A stretch of 64,000 nucleotides of DNA from Alistipes finegoldii DSM 17242 (GTDB taxonomy: Bacteria > Bacteroidota > Bacteroidia > Bacteroidales > Rikenellaceae), in assembly GCF_000265365.1 (NCBI RefSeq), contig NC_018011.1, positions 3,551,501 to 3,615,500 on the forward strand, read 5' to 3'. Both the position numbers and the translations under genes were made by a program. Shown here piece by piece: positions 34,641 through 43,447 of the stretch. The notes beneath the pieces were generated by a model. The model saw only the letters and a program-made list of their open reading frames with translations, ran no database searches and was not told where the DNA came from. The first letter of the stretch is position 1, and every line of letters begins with the position of its first letter.

Positions 34641-35876
34641 ATGAGCCGTTTCACACATCAGATGACCTCTTATTGGCAGCAGATGCTGTCGGTCATGCGC
34701 AACGAGTTCCGCACGATCTTCACCGATGCGGGCGTGGTCCTGATCCTCGTTCTCGCGCTGATCATCTACGCCACCGTCTACTCGATGGCTTACGGGGCGC
34801 AGGTGCTCCGCAACGTGCCGATCGGCGTGGTGGACGAATGCCGCACGCCGACCAGCCGCAGCCTGATCGAGACCTTCAACGCCGGGCCGAACACCTATGT
34901 GGCCTACAACCCGACGAGCATGGAGGAGGCCAAGGATCTCTTCTTCAAACGCAAGATCTACGGCGTGGTCTACATTCCGTCGGATTACGAGGAGAAACTG
35001 CTCGGCGGCCTGCAGGCCAACGTCGCGATCTACGCCGACGCCAGCTACTTCCTCATGTACCGGCAGGTGTTTCAGGAGGTCGTGACTTCGATCGGCGCCA
35101 CGGGCGCGATGGTCGAATTCCAGCGTCTGATCGCCAAGGGAGCCAACCTCCCGCAGGCGCAGGCCACGACCCAGCCGGTCATCTACCAGTCCCACAACCT
35201 GTTCAACCCCTATCTGGGCTACGGCACATTCGTCATGCCCGCGATCATCATGGTCATCATCCAGCAGACGATGCTCATCGGCATCGGCATGATCGGCGGC
35301 ACATGGCGCGAATTCGGGCTGTACCGCAAACTCTGTCCGCCCGACCGCAAGCGGATGTCCACGCTCCCGATCGTGCTGGGCAAAGCGCTGGTCTACGGCA
35401 TGATCTATTCCGTGACGACGTTCTACATCCTCGGTCTGCATTACAGGCTGTTCCACTATCCGATGAACGGCGCGACGGGCACAATCGTGGTCTTCATGCT
35501 GGCGTACATGGCGGCCTGCATCGCGCTGGGAATCGCCATTTCGACGCTCTTCCGCTACCGCGAGAATTCGCTGCTGCTGTTGTTGTGGACCTCGATTCCG
35601 CTGCTGATGCTCAGCGGTGTCTCCTATCCCCGCGAAGGCATTCCCGACTGGCTGTTCAACTTGGGGCAGATATTCCCCAGCAGCCACGGCGTAAACGCCT
35701 TTATCCGCATCCAGAGCATGGGAGCGTCGCTCTCCGAAGTGCTGTCCGAAATCAGGATGCTCTGCATTCTGGCCCTCGTATACGGCGGTCTGGCCTGCAT
35801 CGGCATCCACTTGGTGCTCAACCGCGCGGACAAGGACGACATCCCGGCGCCGCACACCTCCGAACCGGAAAAGTGA
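34641..35876 (+). CDS. ABC-2 type permease, second of a pair
   Basis: A 411-aa paralogue of the preceding gene with the same layout: first helix VVLILVLALIIYATVYSMAY, periplasmic loop with VPIGVVDECRTPTSRSL, then helices containing IGGTWREFGLYRKLCP and LLMLSGVSYPREGIPDWLF. The start is placed one base after the previous stop; an earlier in-frame ATG lies inside that gene. The two permeases probably form a heterodimer. The C terminus is charged and cytosolic. Confidence 0.88.
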   Translation: MSRFTHQMTSYWQQMLSVMRNEFRTIFTDAGVVLILVLALIIYATVYSMAYGAQVLRNVPIGVVDECRTPTSRSLIETFNAGPNTYVAYNPTSMEEAKDLFFKRKIYGVVYIPSDYEEKLLGGLQANVAIYADASYFLMYRQVFQEVVTSIGATGAMVEFQRLIAKGANLPQAQATTQPVIYQSHNLFNPYLGYGTFVMPAIIMVIIQQTMLIGIGMIGGTWREFGLYRKLCPPDRKRMSTLPIVLGKALVYGMIYSVTTFYILGLHYRLFHYPMNGATGTIVVFMLAYMAACIALGIAISTLFRYRENSLLLLLWTSIPLLMLSGVSYPREGIPDWLFNLGQIFPSSHGVNAFIRIQSMGASLSEVLSEIRMLCILALVYGGLACIGIHLVLNRADKDDIPAPHTSEPEK

Positions 35877-35991
35877 CGGCGACGCCCAAGCATCCGCAGG
35901 AACCGCCCCGTCCCGTCCGCAAAAAGGGACGGCCATCGGCCCGGCACACCGGCACAAGGACGAAGCGGAAGCAGGCTTCCGGCATAATCAC

Positions 35992-36028
35992 AAAAAAGAC
36001 GTCAGGCATTGCACCTGACGTCTTTTTT
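35992..36028. terminator. Bidirectional terminator between convergent genes
   Basis: A 15-base perfect stem (AAAAAAGACGTCAGG and its inverse) with a seven-base loop; A-run and T-run on either side allow it to serve both the efflux operon and the leftward receptor gene. Confidence 0.9.
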
Positions 36029-36044
36029 GTCCGAACCGCACTGG

Positions 36045-38999
36045 TTACCGCGGACCGTGGAAGATACCCGGAGGCGGCCCGCCCGGACCGCCGGGTCCCA
36101 TGCGGCGGGGTCCCGACTGCACGGCCCCGTCGTAATCGGAGATGTTCTTCGAACCCTTCTTGCCGAAGCGGCGCAGGTTGTAGGTGAACTGCACCATGTA
36201 ATAACGGCCGATCACGCTGTTGGTCGCATTCTGCGTCCATCCCGAACCCGTCGTGCGGGCGAAAGCCTTGTTGCGGTTGAGCAGGTCGTTCACGCCGAAC
36301 ATGATCTCGCCGCGCTTGTTCTTGAATATCTTCTTGCCGATCCATGCGTTGCAGAGCAGGTACGAATCGTCGTAATCGTTCGTGAAACCGATATACTGCG
36401 TGTAAGCCACGCTGCCCGTAAAGGTGAAGCCCAGCGGGAAGACGAACTTCATGTTGCCCTGCGCCCGGTGGTTGAAGTAGCGGTTTTTGGAACCTGACTC
36501 GCCCAGCGAGTTGGTCGCCTCGTTGTAGGTGCCGTTCCACGAGAGCGTGAAGTCCACGTTTTCGGAAATATTGCTGCCCAGCACCGTGTTGAAGTCGTAG
36601 CCGATATTGCTCGTGTCGTTGCGCTTGCCGCCCGTGATGAATCCGTCGGCGTCCACCTCTCCGCCCAGCATGCTCGGCGTAAGCGAGTAGCTGACGCCCG
36701 CCATCACGTTGAAGTTGCTCTTCAGGAAGCCGATCGGAAAACCGTAGCTCAGGTGCGTCCGCAGGCTCCAGTAGCCGTCGAGATTGACGGGCGTGGAGTA
36801 GTAGTTGGGCTTGTACTGCACGCCGCCCAACGTGATCGTGCCGGGATTCGACACCACGTGCGTCGCATTGTAGTCGGAGGTGTTCTGCATCGAGAACATC
36901 CACATGAAGGTCCGGCCCTTCTCGACGTTGGAATTGATGTAGTGGAAATTGACGCGGTGGCTGTAGGTCGGATTCAGATCGGGATTACCCTTGGTGATAT
37001 TCTGGGCGTCCGATACGTCGGCCACGTTCTGCAGGTCGGTGATCGACGGGTTGTCGGTATAGGACGATACGTAGAGCCGCAGCGAATTCTCGCGGTTGAT
37101 GTTCAACTGTCCCATCATGAAATAGGTCACGTTGTTGTACGAATGCCTGATCTTGTCGGCGTCGTCCCGCACGATCTGCCCGTCGAGCGACGAACGCTGA
37201 TAAAAGACATTGGCGATGAACGTATTGCGCTCCTTCGAATAGCGGAAGCCGGGACCTGCGCTCTGCGTCAGGTAGTTGCTCCGGTAGGAGTTCGAAAGCG
37301 CTCCGTCGGGCGCCAGTCCCGCGATCGAATAATCCGCGCCGGTGATATACGACTTCTTGTCGCGCTCCTGATAATCGTACGAAATGCGGTACTGAAGGCT
37401 TACCTGCGCATATTTGGCGACGGGTTCCGTGTAGGAGAACTGTCCGCGCAGGCGGTAGCTGCTCGACGGCGCGAGGTCGCGCAGGTAGCGCAGGCGCGTG
37501 TAGCCCGTCGTGTCCCATCCCCACGGCGCGTCGACGCCGTCGGGCCGGAGGTCCGAGAGCGGCAGCACGTTCGAGAAGGAGTTCGAGTTGTTGGTGTTGT
37601 CCGAGTAGTTCACGTCGCCGTCCACGGTGATCGTACGGCCGTCCTTGCCCAGTTTGGTGCGGTAAACGGCGTTCGTCCGCACGTTGTAACCGTGGCGCAG
37701 GGCGTCGCTGCGGTTCTCGGTGCGGCTGTAACCGCTTTCGCCGAACTGCCAGCCCTGCGTCGTGCTCAGCGGGTCGTTCGACTGGTAGCTGAAGCTCGGA
37801 CGGACCATCAGATTCTGGTTGTCGGAGATTTTCCACTCCAGACGGGCGTTGAAGCGGTGGTTATACGACTCGGTATCCGAGTAGCCGCGCGTCGAGAGCG
37901 TATCCACGGGCATCGGCGACTCGTACCATTTGTCGATCGTCGAACGGTTTCTCGTGTCGGTATTGTTGAAGAAATAGCTGCCCTGAAACGACACCTGATC
38001 GCGCTTGCCCCACGTATCGGAGTAGTTTACGCCGATGGCGTTCACCGACGCCACGCCGCTTTGGGGGCGCACCATATACTGGCCCACGCCGCCGCGGCGT
38101 CCGCGCCCCGAACCGCCCGAAACGCCCAGAATATCCTCGAACGAGAAGTTCTGCTGGTTGATGTTGTTGAACAGGCCGATGACCGACACGCGGCTGCTGC
38201 CGCTGAAGATATTGGCGTTGCCGCCCACGACGTATTTGTTCTTGGCTTCGGTCTTGGTGTCGGCGTCGTAACCGTAACCGGCATAGAGCTTGCCGAACTG
38301 CCCCTGACGCATGTTGGCGTGCGTAACGATGTTGAGGGCCTTGTAGCCCTCGCCGTCGTCCATGCCCGAAAATTCGGCCGCGTCGCTCAGCTTGTTATAG
38401 ACCTCCACACGGTCCACGGCCTGCGCCGGAAGCGACTTGATGGCCGTCGTCACGTCCTCGCCGAAGAACTCCTTGCCGTCGACGAAAACCTTCTTGATCT
38501 GCTCGCCCTGCGCCTCGACCGTACCGTCCGACACGGTGATGCCGGGCATCTTCTTCAGCAACCCCTCGACGTCGGCGTCGTTGGTGACCTTGAAGGCTCC
38601 GGCGTTGTAACTTACCGTATCGCCCTTCTGCGAGGTGCGCAGCGCCTTGGCCTCCTTGACGACCGTTTCGATCTGCACGCCGGGCTTGAGTTCGATCCTG
38701 CCGATGTTCTGTTTGCCGGCCGCCACCCGGAAGGTGGTTTCGTAATTGTTGTAACCGAGGAAGGAGACGGTGAGTCTGTATTCGCCGTAGGGCAGCGAGG
38801 GAATCGCCACGGCGCCTTTATAGCCGGAAGTGAAATACTGTTTCTGATCCGGAGTCTTGACCGGAGCGACCTCCAGTACGGCTCCGGCAACGCTTTCGCC
38901 GGTATCGGCGTCAAGCACCGTTCCGCTGACCGCACCCTTTTGGGCGAATGCGGCCACGGCGAAAAACAGGAATAGGGTTGAGAGTAGTAGCCGTTTCAT
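36045..38999 (-). CDS. TonB-dependent-receptor-like outer-membrane barrel protein
   Basis: A 984-aa outer-membrane protein with signal peptide MKRLLLSTLFLFFAVAAFAQ. A CarboxypepD-regulatory-like domain (about 22-105; AVSGTVLDADTGESVAGAVL) is followed by a plug-like region (about 110-225; NAGAFKVTNDADVEGLLKKM, GEDVTTAIKSLPAQAVDRVEVY), then a large barrel of the outer-membrane beta-barrel family type 3. The end is a Gly/Pro-rich tail (RRMGPGGPGGPPPG) rather than the usual terminal aromatic strand. No SusD partner follows, so a classic glycan-uptake pair is unlikely. Substrate unknown; import or surface binding is possible. Confidence 0.85.
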   Translation of the reverse strand: MKRLLLSTLFLFFAVAAFAQKGAVSGTVLDADTGESVAGAVLEVAPVKTPDQKQYFTSGYKGAVAIPSLPYGEYRLTVSFLGYNNYETTFRVAAGKQNIGRIELKPGVQIETVVKEAKALRTSQKGDTVSYNAGAFKVTNDADVEGLLKKMPGITVSDGTVEAQGEQIKKVFVDGKEFFGEDVTTAIKSLPAQAVDRVEVYNKLSDAAEFSGMDDGEGYKALNIVTHANMRQGQFGKLYAGYGYDADTKTEAKNKYVVGGNANIFSGSSRVSVIGLFNNINQQNFSFEDILGVSGGSGRGRRGGVGQYMVRPQSGVASVNAIGVNYSDTWGKRDQVSFQGSYFFNNTDTRNRSTIDKWYESPMPVDTLSTRGYSDTESYNHRFNARLEWKISDNQNLMVRPSFSYQSNDPLSTTQGWQFGESGYSRTENRSDALRHGYNVRTNAVYRTKLGKDGRTITVDGDVNYSDNTNNSNSFSNVLPLSDLRPDGVDAPWGWDTTGYTRLRYLRDLAPSSSYRLRGQFSYTEPVAKYAQVSLQYRISYDYQERDKKSYITGADYSIAGLAPDGALSNSYRSNYLTQSAGPGFRYSKERNTFIANVFYQRSSLDGQIVRDDADKIRHSYNNVTYFMMGQLNINRENSLRLYVSSYTDNPSITDLQNVADVSDAQNITKGNPDLNPTYSHRVNFHYINSNVEKGRTFMWMFSMQNTSDYNATHVVSNPGTITLGGVQYKPNYYSTPVNLDGYWSLRTHLSYGFPIGFLKSNFNVMAGVSYSLTPSMLGGEVDADGFITGGKRNDTSNIGYDFNTVLGSNISENVDFTLSWNGTYNEATNSLGESGSKNRYFNHRAQGNMKFVFPLGFTFTGSVAYTQYIGFTNDYDDSYLLCNAWIGKKIFKNKRGEIMFGVNDLLNRNKAFARTTGSGWTQNATNSVIGRYYMVQFTYNLRRFGKKGSKNISDYDGAVQSGPRRMGPGGPGGPPPGIFHGPR

Positions 39000-39085
39000 C
39001 TTAATGTTCTGTGTACTTTCTGATTTTGCGCATGCGAAAATAACTTTTTTCCCGCATACGGCCCTCCGACAAGGGGTGAATCGAC

Positions 39086-39117
39086 AAAAAAAGGGCGTCA
39101 GCCGACAACCGACGCCC
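39086..39117 (-). terminator. Terminator after the DUF4890 gene
   Basis: GGGCGTC (39093-39099) and GACGCCC (39111-39117), followed on the minus strand by seven T. Confidence 0.8.
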
Positions 39118-39149
39118 CGACTGCAACAAACCGGTCGATTTTCCTAACC

Positions 39150-39614
39150 TCACTTTTTCTCCTTTCCGGAGCGCGGTCCGTCGCATTTCCTATCCCCCGC
39201 GCAGGGGGCGCACTTGCGGCCTTCACGCACGGCGGCCTTGTCGCCCCGGCCGTCCTTCATCCGGGGACCGCGGTTCATGCCGTGACGCGGCCCCTGCATC
39301 TGCTTCCACTGCTCGAACTGTTCGGGCGTGAGGATGCCTTTCATCTTCTCGGCCTGCGCCTTGCGGTATGCGCGCATCTGCTCGGCCTGCGCCTGCATCT
39401 CCTTTATATCCTGCAGGTTGACCTCATAGAGCTGCTTCGACTGCTTTTCGCTGAGGTTCAGCTTCTCGGTCATGCGTTCGGTCCTGCGCTGGGCCATCTG
39501 CTCGGCCGTCGGCCGCTCCTTCATCATCGGAGCCTTCTTCGAATCCTGCGCAAAAGCGCCCGTTCCGGCCAGCAGGCACAAAGCCGCGGCGACTGCAAAA
39601 ATTCTCTTTTTCAT
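39150..39614 (-). CDS. DUF4890 / Spy-CpxP-like periplasmic protein
   Basis: A 154-aa exported protein with signal peptide MKKRIFAVAAALCLLAGTGAFAQ. The helical core has RPTAEQMAQRRTERMTEKLN and LSEKQSKQLYEVNLQDIKEM, then MKGILTPEQFEQWKQM. These are the paired LTxxQ-like helices of DUF4890, related in pattern to Spy/CpxP stress chaperones. The C terminus is basic and carries three cysteines (KCAPCAGDRKC). CAAAGGTA at 39678-39685 reads TACCTTTG on the coding strand, a fitting -7. It lies downstream of, and in the same direction as, a LytS/LytR pair, a possible but unproven regulator. Confidence 0.8.
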   Translation of the reverse strand: MKKRIFAVAAALCLLAGTGAFAQDSKKAPMMKERPTAEQMAQRRTERMTEKLNLSEKQSKQLYEVNLQDIKEMQAQAEQMRAYRKAQAEKMKGILTPEQFEQWKQMQGPRHGMNRGPRMKDGRGDKAAVREGRKCAPCAGDRKCDGPRSGKEKK

Positions 39615-39748
39615 AATCTCAAATATCAATGGTTAATTCAATCCGTCAATCGGACCCGTTTCGGTCCCCTTACGATGCAAAGGTAAGGCCAAACCGGAAA
39701 AACGGAACGGCAATGCGGGTCAAACGCCCGAAGCTCAGGGTCAAACGC

Positions 39749-40510
39749 CTATTCGGCGGGTTGAACGGACGTGAGCCACGCCTTGAATTCGGGGACGCGG
39801 GCCTTAGAAATGACGATGCGCTCAGGAGTTTCGAGCACGAGACTCAACGAAAGACGGCTGCCGAACCACACGGCGATCTCCTTCACGGCGCGGCGCGCCA
39901 CGATGAACTGGCGGTTGGCGCGGAAGAAATCGGCTTCGGGCAGGACGGCCTGCAGCGCTTCGAGCGTCTTGTCGAGCGGATAGGACGCCCCGGCGAAGGT
40001 ATAGGCCGTCACCTTCTCGTTGCAGGTATAGCAGAATGCGATATCCTCGCGTTTGAGCGGAATGATCTTGTCGCGGACATGCACCAGAAAGGTCTGCTCG
40101 CGGCGCGCCGCGGCCAGCGTGCGCACGCGCGAACCGTAATCGCTGCGCTCGCCCTTGGACAGCCGCATGAGCTTGCCGAGCGCCCGCTGCACGTCGGCCG
40201 CATTGAGCGGCTTGAGCAGGTAGTCGATGCTGTTCACCTTGAAGGCCTCCAGCGCATAGCGGTCGTAGGCCGTCGTGAAGATCACCGGCGCCGTGACCTC
40301 CACGGCGTCGAATATGCGGAACGAATCGCCGTCGGCCAGATGGATGTCCATGAACAGCAGGTCGGGCTGGGGGTTGGCGCGCAGCCAATCGACGCTCTCC
40401 TCGACGCTTTCGAGCGTATCGACGACACGGATGTCGGGAGCCGCCTGTTTCAGAATGGCTTTCAGGTTCAGTGCGGCGGCGGTTTCGTCCTCTATGATCA
40501 GTGCTTTCAT
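39749..40510 (-). CDS. LytTR-type response regulator
   Basis: A 253-aa two-component regulator. The receiver domain (1-120) has the acidic pocket IIEDE, the phospho-acceptor Asp in LLFMDIHL, Thr in VIFTTAYDRY, and Lys in DYLLKPL. A LytTR DNA-binding domain follows (about 150-250; FLVHVRDKIIPLKREDIAF, FFRANRQFIVARRAV). The start ATG overlaps the kinase stop by four bases (ATGA), so both are made as a coupled pair. LytTR regulators bind imperfect direct repeats near promoters; no such target is assigned here. Confidence 0.93.
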   Translation of the reverse strand: MKALIIEDETAAALNLKAILKQAAPDIRVVDTLESVEESVDWLRANPQPDLLFMDIHLADGDSFRIFDAVEVTAPVIFTTAYDRYALEAFKVNSIDYLLKPLNAADVQRALGKLMRLSKGERSDYGSRVRTLAAARREQTFLVHVRDKIIPLKREDIAFCYTCNEKVTAYTFAGASYPLDKTLEALQAVLPEADFFRANRQFIVARRAVKEIAVWFGSRLSLSLVLETPERIVISKARVPEFKAWLTSVQPAE

Positions 40511-41814
40511 CCTGCAAGGGGGGTATGCAGCGGCATCCGCACGACGAACTCCTTGTCGGTGTCGATGATTTCGATGTCGCGGCCGGTTATCAGGTGCCAG
40601 CGGTTGCGCAGGTTCTCCAGTCCGATGCCGGTCGAAGGTTCGGGTTCGAGCTTCGGCACCTTGGGATTGGAGACCACCAGCCAGCCGTTCTCGGTGCGGA
40701 TCGAAATATGGAACGGCTTGCTGCGGGTTATGGTATTGTGCTTGACGGCATTGCCGATCAGCGGCTGCAGCGAGAGCGCCGGAAGCGTCCACGTGCGGTA
40801 CTTCTCCTCGATGTCGATGTCGAAGAAGAGCTTGTCGGCATAGCGTATCTTGAAGAGGTAGCTGTACGCCTCGACGAATTTCAGCTCCTCGTCGAGCGTC
40901 ATCAGCGTACTCTGTCCGTTCTGGATGATGTAGCGGAACGTATAGGAGAGCTGGTCGATGTAGGTCAGCGCCTTCTCGTCGTGCTTCTCGCGCACGAGCA
41001 TCGCCAGCGAATTGAGCGAATTGAAGAAGAAGTGGGGGTTGATCTGTCCCACGAGCATGTTGTAGCGGGTCGTGAGGTTCTCGTTCTTGAGCCGCTCGTT
41101 CTCCATGACGACGGCCTGCTGCTTCGAATTGAGCACGTAGACCCAGCCGTAGAGCATCGACACCGCCACGGCGAACGAACACTTCAGCAGCAGCATGTAG
41201 TCGAAAATATGGTCGCCCATGCAGTTCAGCATGATGCGTCCCGAACGCCACTCCGTGACCGGCGCGACCATATACAGCGCGGCGGCGGCCAGCACGCACC
41301 ATATGCAGTGGCGCACGAAGCGGCCCGGCGTGTACCTGCGGCGGACGGAGGTGAGGATTGAAAGCATGATGAACGAAACGACCAGATAATAGAAGAGCTG
41401 CAGCGCGAGTTCCGTCGTTTTCGAAGGCCGGTTGAAAAGCGTGCTGTAATCGAACTCCTCGCCGTTGCGCATGCGCAGTTCGGTCATCACCGGATGCGCC
41501 CCGTGACGGCGCGGCGCGGCCAGATTCGCCACCAGACGGTCGCCGTCCTTCAGGTTCATCCGGTAGATGCGCTGCATCATCACATAGACGCTGTCGCCGT
41601 TCTCGTAGACGATGTAGCCGTGGCCGTCGGGACTTACCCGCAGCGTTCCTTCCTCGCCGCGCGCAATGACGCTCGCCTTGGCCGGACGCGGCTGTCCGTC
41701 GCTCTTCTGATCGACGATCAGCAGCAGCACGTAGGAGAAATTGACGACCAGACTGACGGCCAGCGCCACCAGCAGATTGAGAATCAGGTCGGAATATTTC
41801 GGTTGCAGCCCCAT
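40507..41814 (-). CDS. LytS/YehU-family sensor histidine kinase
   Basis: A 435-aa membrane sensor: one N-terminal helix (LNLLVALAVSLVVNFSYVLLL), a periplasmic region of about 110 residues, and three helices (about 140-235). The cytosolic His-kinase domain has the phospho-acceptor in GQINPHFFFNSLNSL, and an HATPase with LQPLIGNAVKHN and STGIGLENLRNR. The start at MGLQPKYSD avoids overlap with the carbonic anhydrase gene. It pairs with the LytTR regulator immediately after it. The signal sensed is unknown. Confidence 0.92.
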   Translation of the reverse strand: MGLQPKYSDLILNLLVALAVSLVVNFSYVLLLIVDQKSDGQPRPAKASVIARGEEGTLRVSPDGHGYIVYENGDSVYVMMQRIYRMNLKDGDRLVANLAAPRRHGAHPVMTELRMRNGEEFDYSTLFNRPSKTTELALQLFYYLVVSFIMLSILTSVRRRYTPGRFVRHCIWCVLAAAALYMVAPVTEWRSGRIMLNCMGDHIFDYMLLLKCSFAVAVSMLYGWVYVLNSKQQAVVMENERLKNENLTTRYNMLVGQINPHFFFNSLNSLAMLVREKHDEKALTYIDQLSYTFRYIIQNGQSTLMTLDEELKFVEAYSYLFKIRYADKLFFDIDIEEKYRTWTLPALSLQPLIGNAVKHNTITRSKPFHISIRTENGWLVVSNPKVPKLEPEPSTGIGLENLRNRWHLITGRDIEIIDTDKEFVVRMPLHTPLAG

Positions 41815-41821
41815 CCGCCGT

Positions 41822-42355
41822 TTACTCCTCCTCTTTGAACCACGACGCATAGAGCATGTAGTCGCGGGCCGTGCGGCGGATGATCTCCTCGCGCTGCTGG
41901 GGCGTCACCTCCTTGACCTTCTTGGCCGGCACGCCCGCATACACCGAATTGGGTTCCAGCTGGGCGTTGGAGAGCACCAATGCGTTGGCCGCGATGATGC
42001 AGCCCGACGGAACCACGGCGTTGTCCAGCAGGGTAGCGCCCATGCCGATCAGGCAGTTGTCGCCGATGCGCGCACCGTGAATGACAGCGTTGTGGCCCAC
42101 CGACACGTCGCTGCCGATAATGGTCTGCGACGGATGCGGCGAACCGTCGTAAAGCGTGTGCAGGACCACGCCGTCCTGAATATTCGTGCGGTCGCCGATG
42201 ACGATTTTGTTCACGTCGCCGCGCAATACGGCGTTGTACCAGATCGAACAGTCGCGGCCGATGGTCACGTCGCCCAGAATGACGGCCGTCTCGGCCAGAA
42301 ACGTATTTTCACCGATTGCGGGCGTATGTCCCCGCACCTTTTTAATCAAAGCCAT
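41822..42355 (-). CDS. Gamma-carbonic anhydrase family protein
   Basis: A 177-aa left-handed beta-helix protein with hexapeptide repeats (AVILGDVTIGRDCSIWYNAVLR, IVIGDRTNIQDGVVLH, TIIGSDVSVGHNAVIHGARIG). The zinc-ligand histidines are present in QDGVVLHTL and SVGHNAVIH. A C-terminal helix (KVKEVTPQQREEIIRRTARDY) completes the family pattern. Members may hydrate CO2, but many YrdA/PaaY-like relatives have weak or no activity. It lies seven bases before the histidine kinase start on the same strand. Confidence 0.88.
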   Translation of the reverse strand: MALIKKVRGHTPAIGENTFLAETAVILGDVTIGRDCSIWYNAVLRGDVNKIVIGDRTNIQDGVVLHTLYDGSPHPSQTIIGSDVSVGHNAVIHGARIGDNCLIGMGATLLDNAVVPSGCIIAANALVLSNAQLEPNSVYAGVPAKKVKEVTPQQREEIIRRTARDYMLYASWFKEEE

Positions 42356-42399
42356 AAGTTTATATGCTATTAAATGTCACTTCGCTTTTGTATCGTCTC

Positions 42400-42500
42400 C
42401 GCGTGTCCGAGGGCGGACATTCACGGCAAAGCCGTGTTTTCAGGTCTGACCCTCCCCTAAATCCCCTCCTCGGAGGGGACTTGGCATTAGTGCGGACACA
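42400..42500. repeat. Palindromic dispersed repeat, copy A
   Basis: A chain of dyads between the carbonic anhydrase and mazG genes: GTCCGAGGGCGGAC, ACGGCAAAGCCGT, then CCCCTCCTCGGAGGGG. The stretch TTTTCAGGTCTGACC, followed by CCCC, AATCCCC, CCT and GGAGGGGACTT, recurs in similar form at about 49648-49753. This resembles Bacteroidetes REP-like intergenic repeats. Confidence 0.6.
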
Positions 42501-43296
42501 TGCTGTTAAATGTCTCTTCGTGTTTGGCCTCCTGCCAGTACTCCTCCATCTTTTCGAGCGGAAGCTCGTGGAGCGTATGTCCTTCGGCGGCAGCCTTTTC
42601 CTCCATGCAATTGAAGCGGCGGATGAACTTCTTGTTCGTACGTTCCAGCGCCGATTCGGGGTCGATGCCGTAGAGCCGCGACGCATTGACCAGCGCGAAG
42701 AACAGGTCGCCGAATTCGCCTTCGAGCTTCTCCCGGCAGCCGGGGGCTTCCGAACGCATCTCGGCTTCGACCTCCGCGATCTCCTCCTTCACCTTGTCCC
42801 ACACATCCTCGCGCCGCTGCCAGTCGAAACCCGTCGCGGCGGCTTTCTCGCCCACGCGGAAAGCCTTGACCATGGCAGGAAGCGAGCGGGGTACGCCGCC
42901 CAGCGTGCCGCTCTTGCGGTTTTTCTTGCGGAGTTTCAGGGCTTCCCAGTTCTCCTTGACCGCGTCGGGCGTATTGGCGTGAATATCGCCGTAGACATGC
43001 GGATGACGGTATATCAGCTTGTCGCACAGGGCATCGGCGACCTCGCCGAAATCGAAGGCTCCCGCCTCCTCGCCCAGCTTGGAGTAGAACACCACATGCA
43101 GCAGCAGGTCGCCCAGCTCCTCCTTGATGCCCTCCATATTGTGGTCGGTGATGGCGTCGGCCAGCTCGTACGTCTCCTCGATGGTATTGCTCCGCAGCGA
43201 ATCGAAAGTCTGCTCGCGGTCCCACGGACACTCGCGGCGCAGCGTATTCATCACTTCGAGCAAACGGGCCGTAGCCTCCAGTCGTTTATCTTCCAT
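42487..43296 (-). CDS. mazG: Nucleoside triphosphate pyrophosphohydrolase
   Basis: A 269-aa two-domain MazG. Each half has the EExxE-type metal-binding helices: RRECPWDREQTFDSLRSNTIEETYELADAI with HNMEGIKEELGDLLLHVVFY in the first, and VKEEIAEVEAEM with KLEGEFGDLFFALVNASRL in the second. It hydrolyses non-canonical NTPs to monophosphates, cleaning the nucleotide pool or lowering ppGpp. Length matches E. coli MazG. The last codons run into the palindromic repeat. No toxin-antitoxin gene is adjacent. Confidence 0.95.
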   Translation of the reverse strand: MEDKRLEATARLLEVMNTLRRECPWDREQTFDSLRSNTIEETYELADAITDHNMEGIKEELGDLLLHVVFYSKLGEEAGAFDFGEVADALCDKLIYRHPHVYGDIHANTPDAVKENWEALKLRKKNRKSGTLGGVPRSLPAMVKAFRVGEKAAATGFDWQRREDVWDKVKEEIAEVEAEMRSEAPGCREKLEGEFGDLFFALVNASRLYGIDPESALERTNKKFIRRFNCMEEKAAAEGHTLHELPLEKMEEYWQEAKHEETFNSMCPH

Positions 43297-43415
43297 GCTC
43301 AGTTACAGTTTACGGCAATGGCTGTTCGGGAAGCGGAGTCGGCCGATCTGCCTGAGCGCGCCCGTCCATGCCGGAATTTATTTTCAGCAAAGGTAGCAAT
43401 TCGGCGGAAAAAAAG

Positions 43416-43423
43416 TAACTTTG
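43416..43423 (+). promoter_or_regulatory. -7 element of the hexosaminidase gene
   Basis: TAACTTTG, 25 bases before the ATG; no clear -33 at the usual distance. Confidence 0.45.
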
Positions 43424-43447
43424 TCCGAAACAAAATTCCGTACCGCC

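Noticed and set aside
36753..38975. A 740-codon open frame opposite the outer-membrane barrel gene
   Set aside because: Shadow of the receptor gene, which has a signal peptide, a plug and a barrel.
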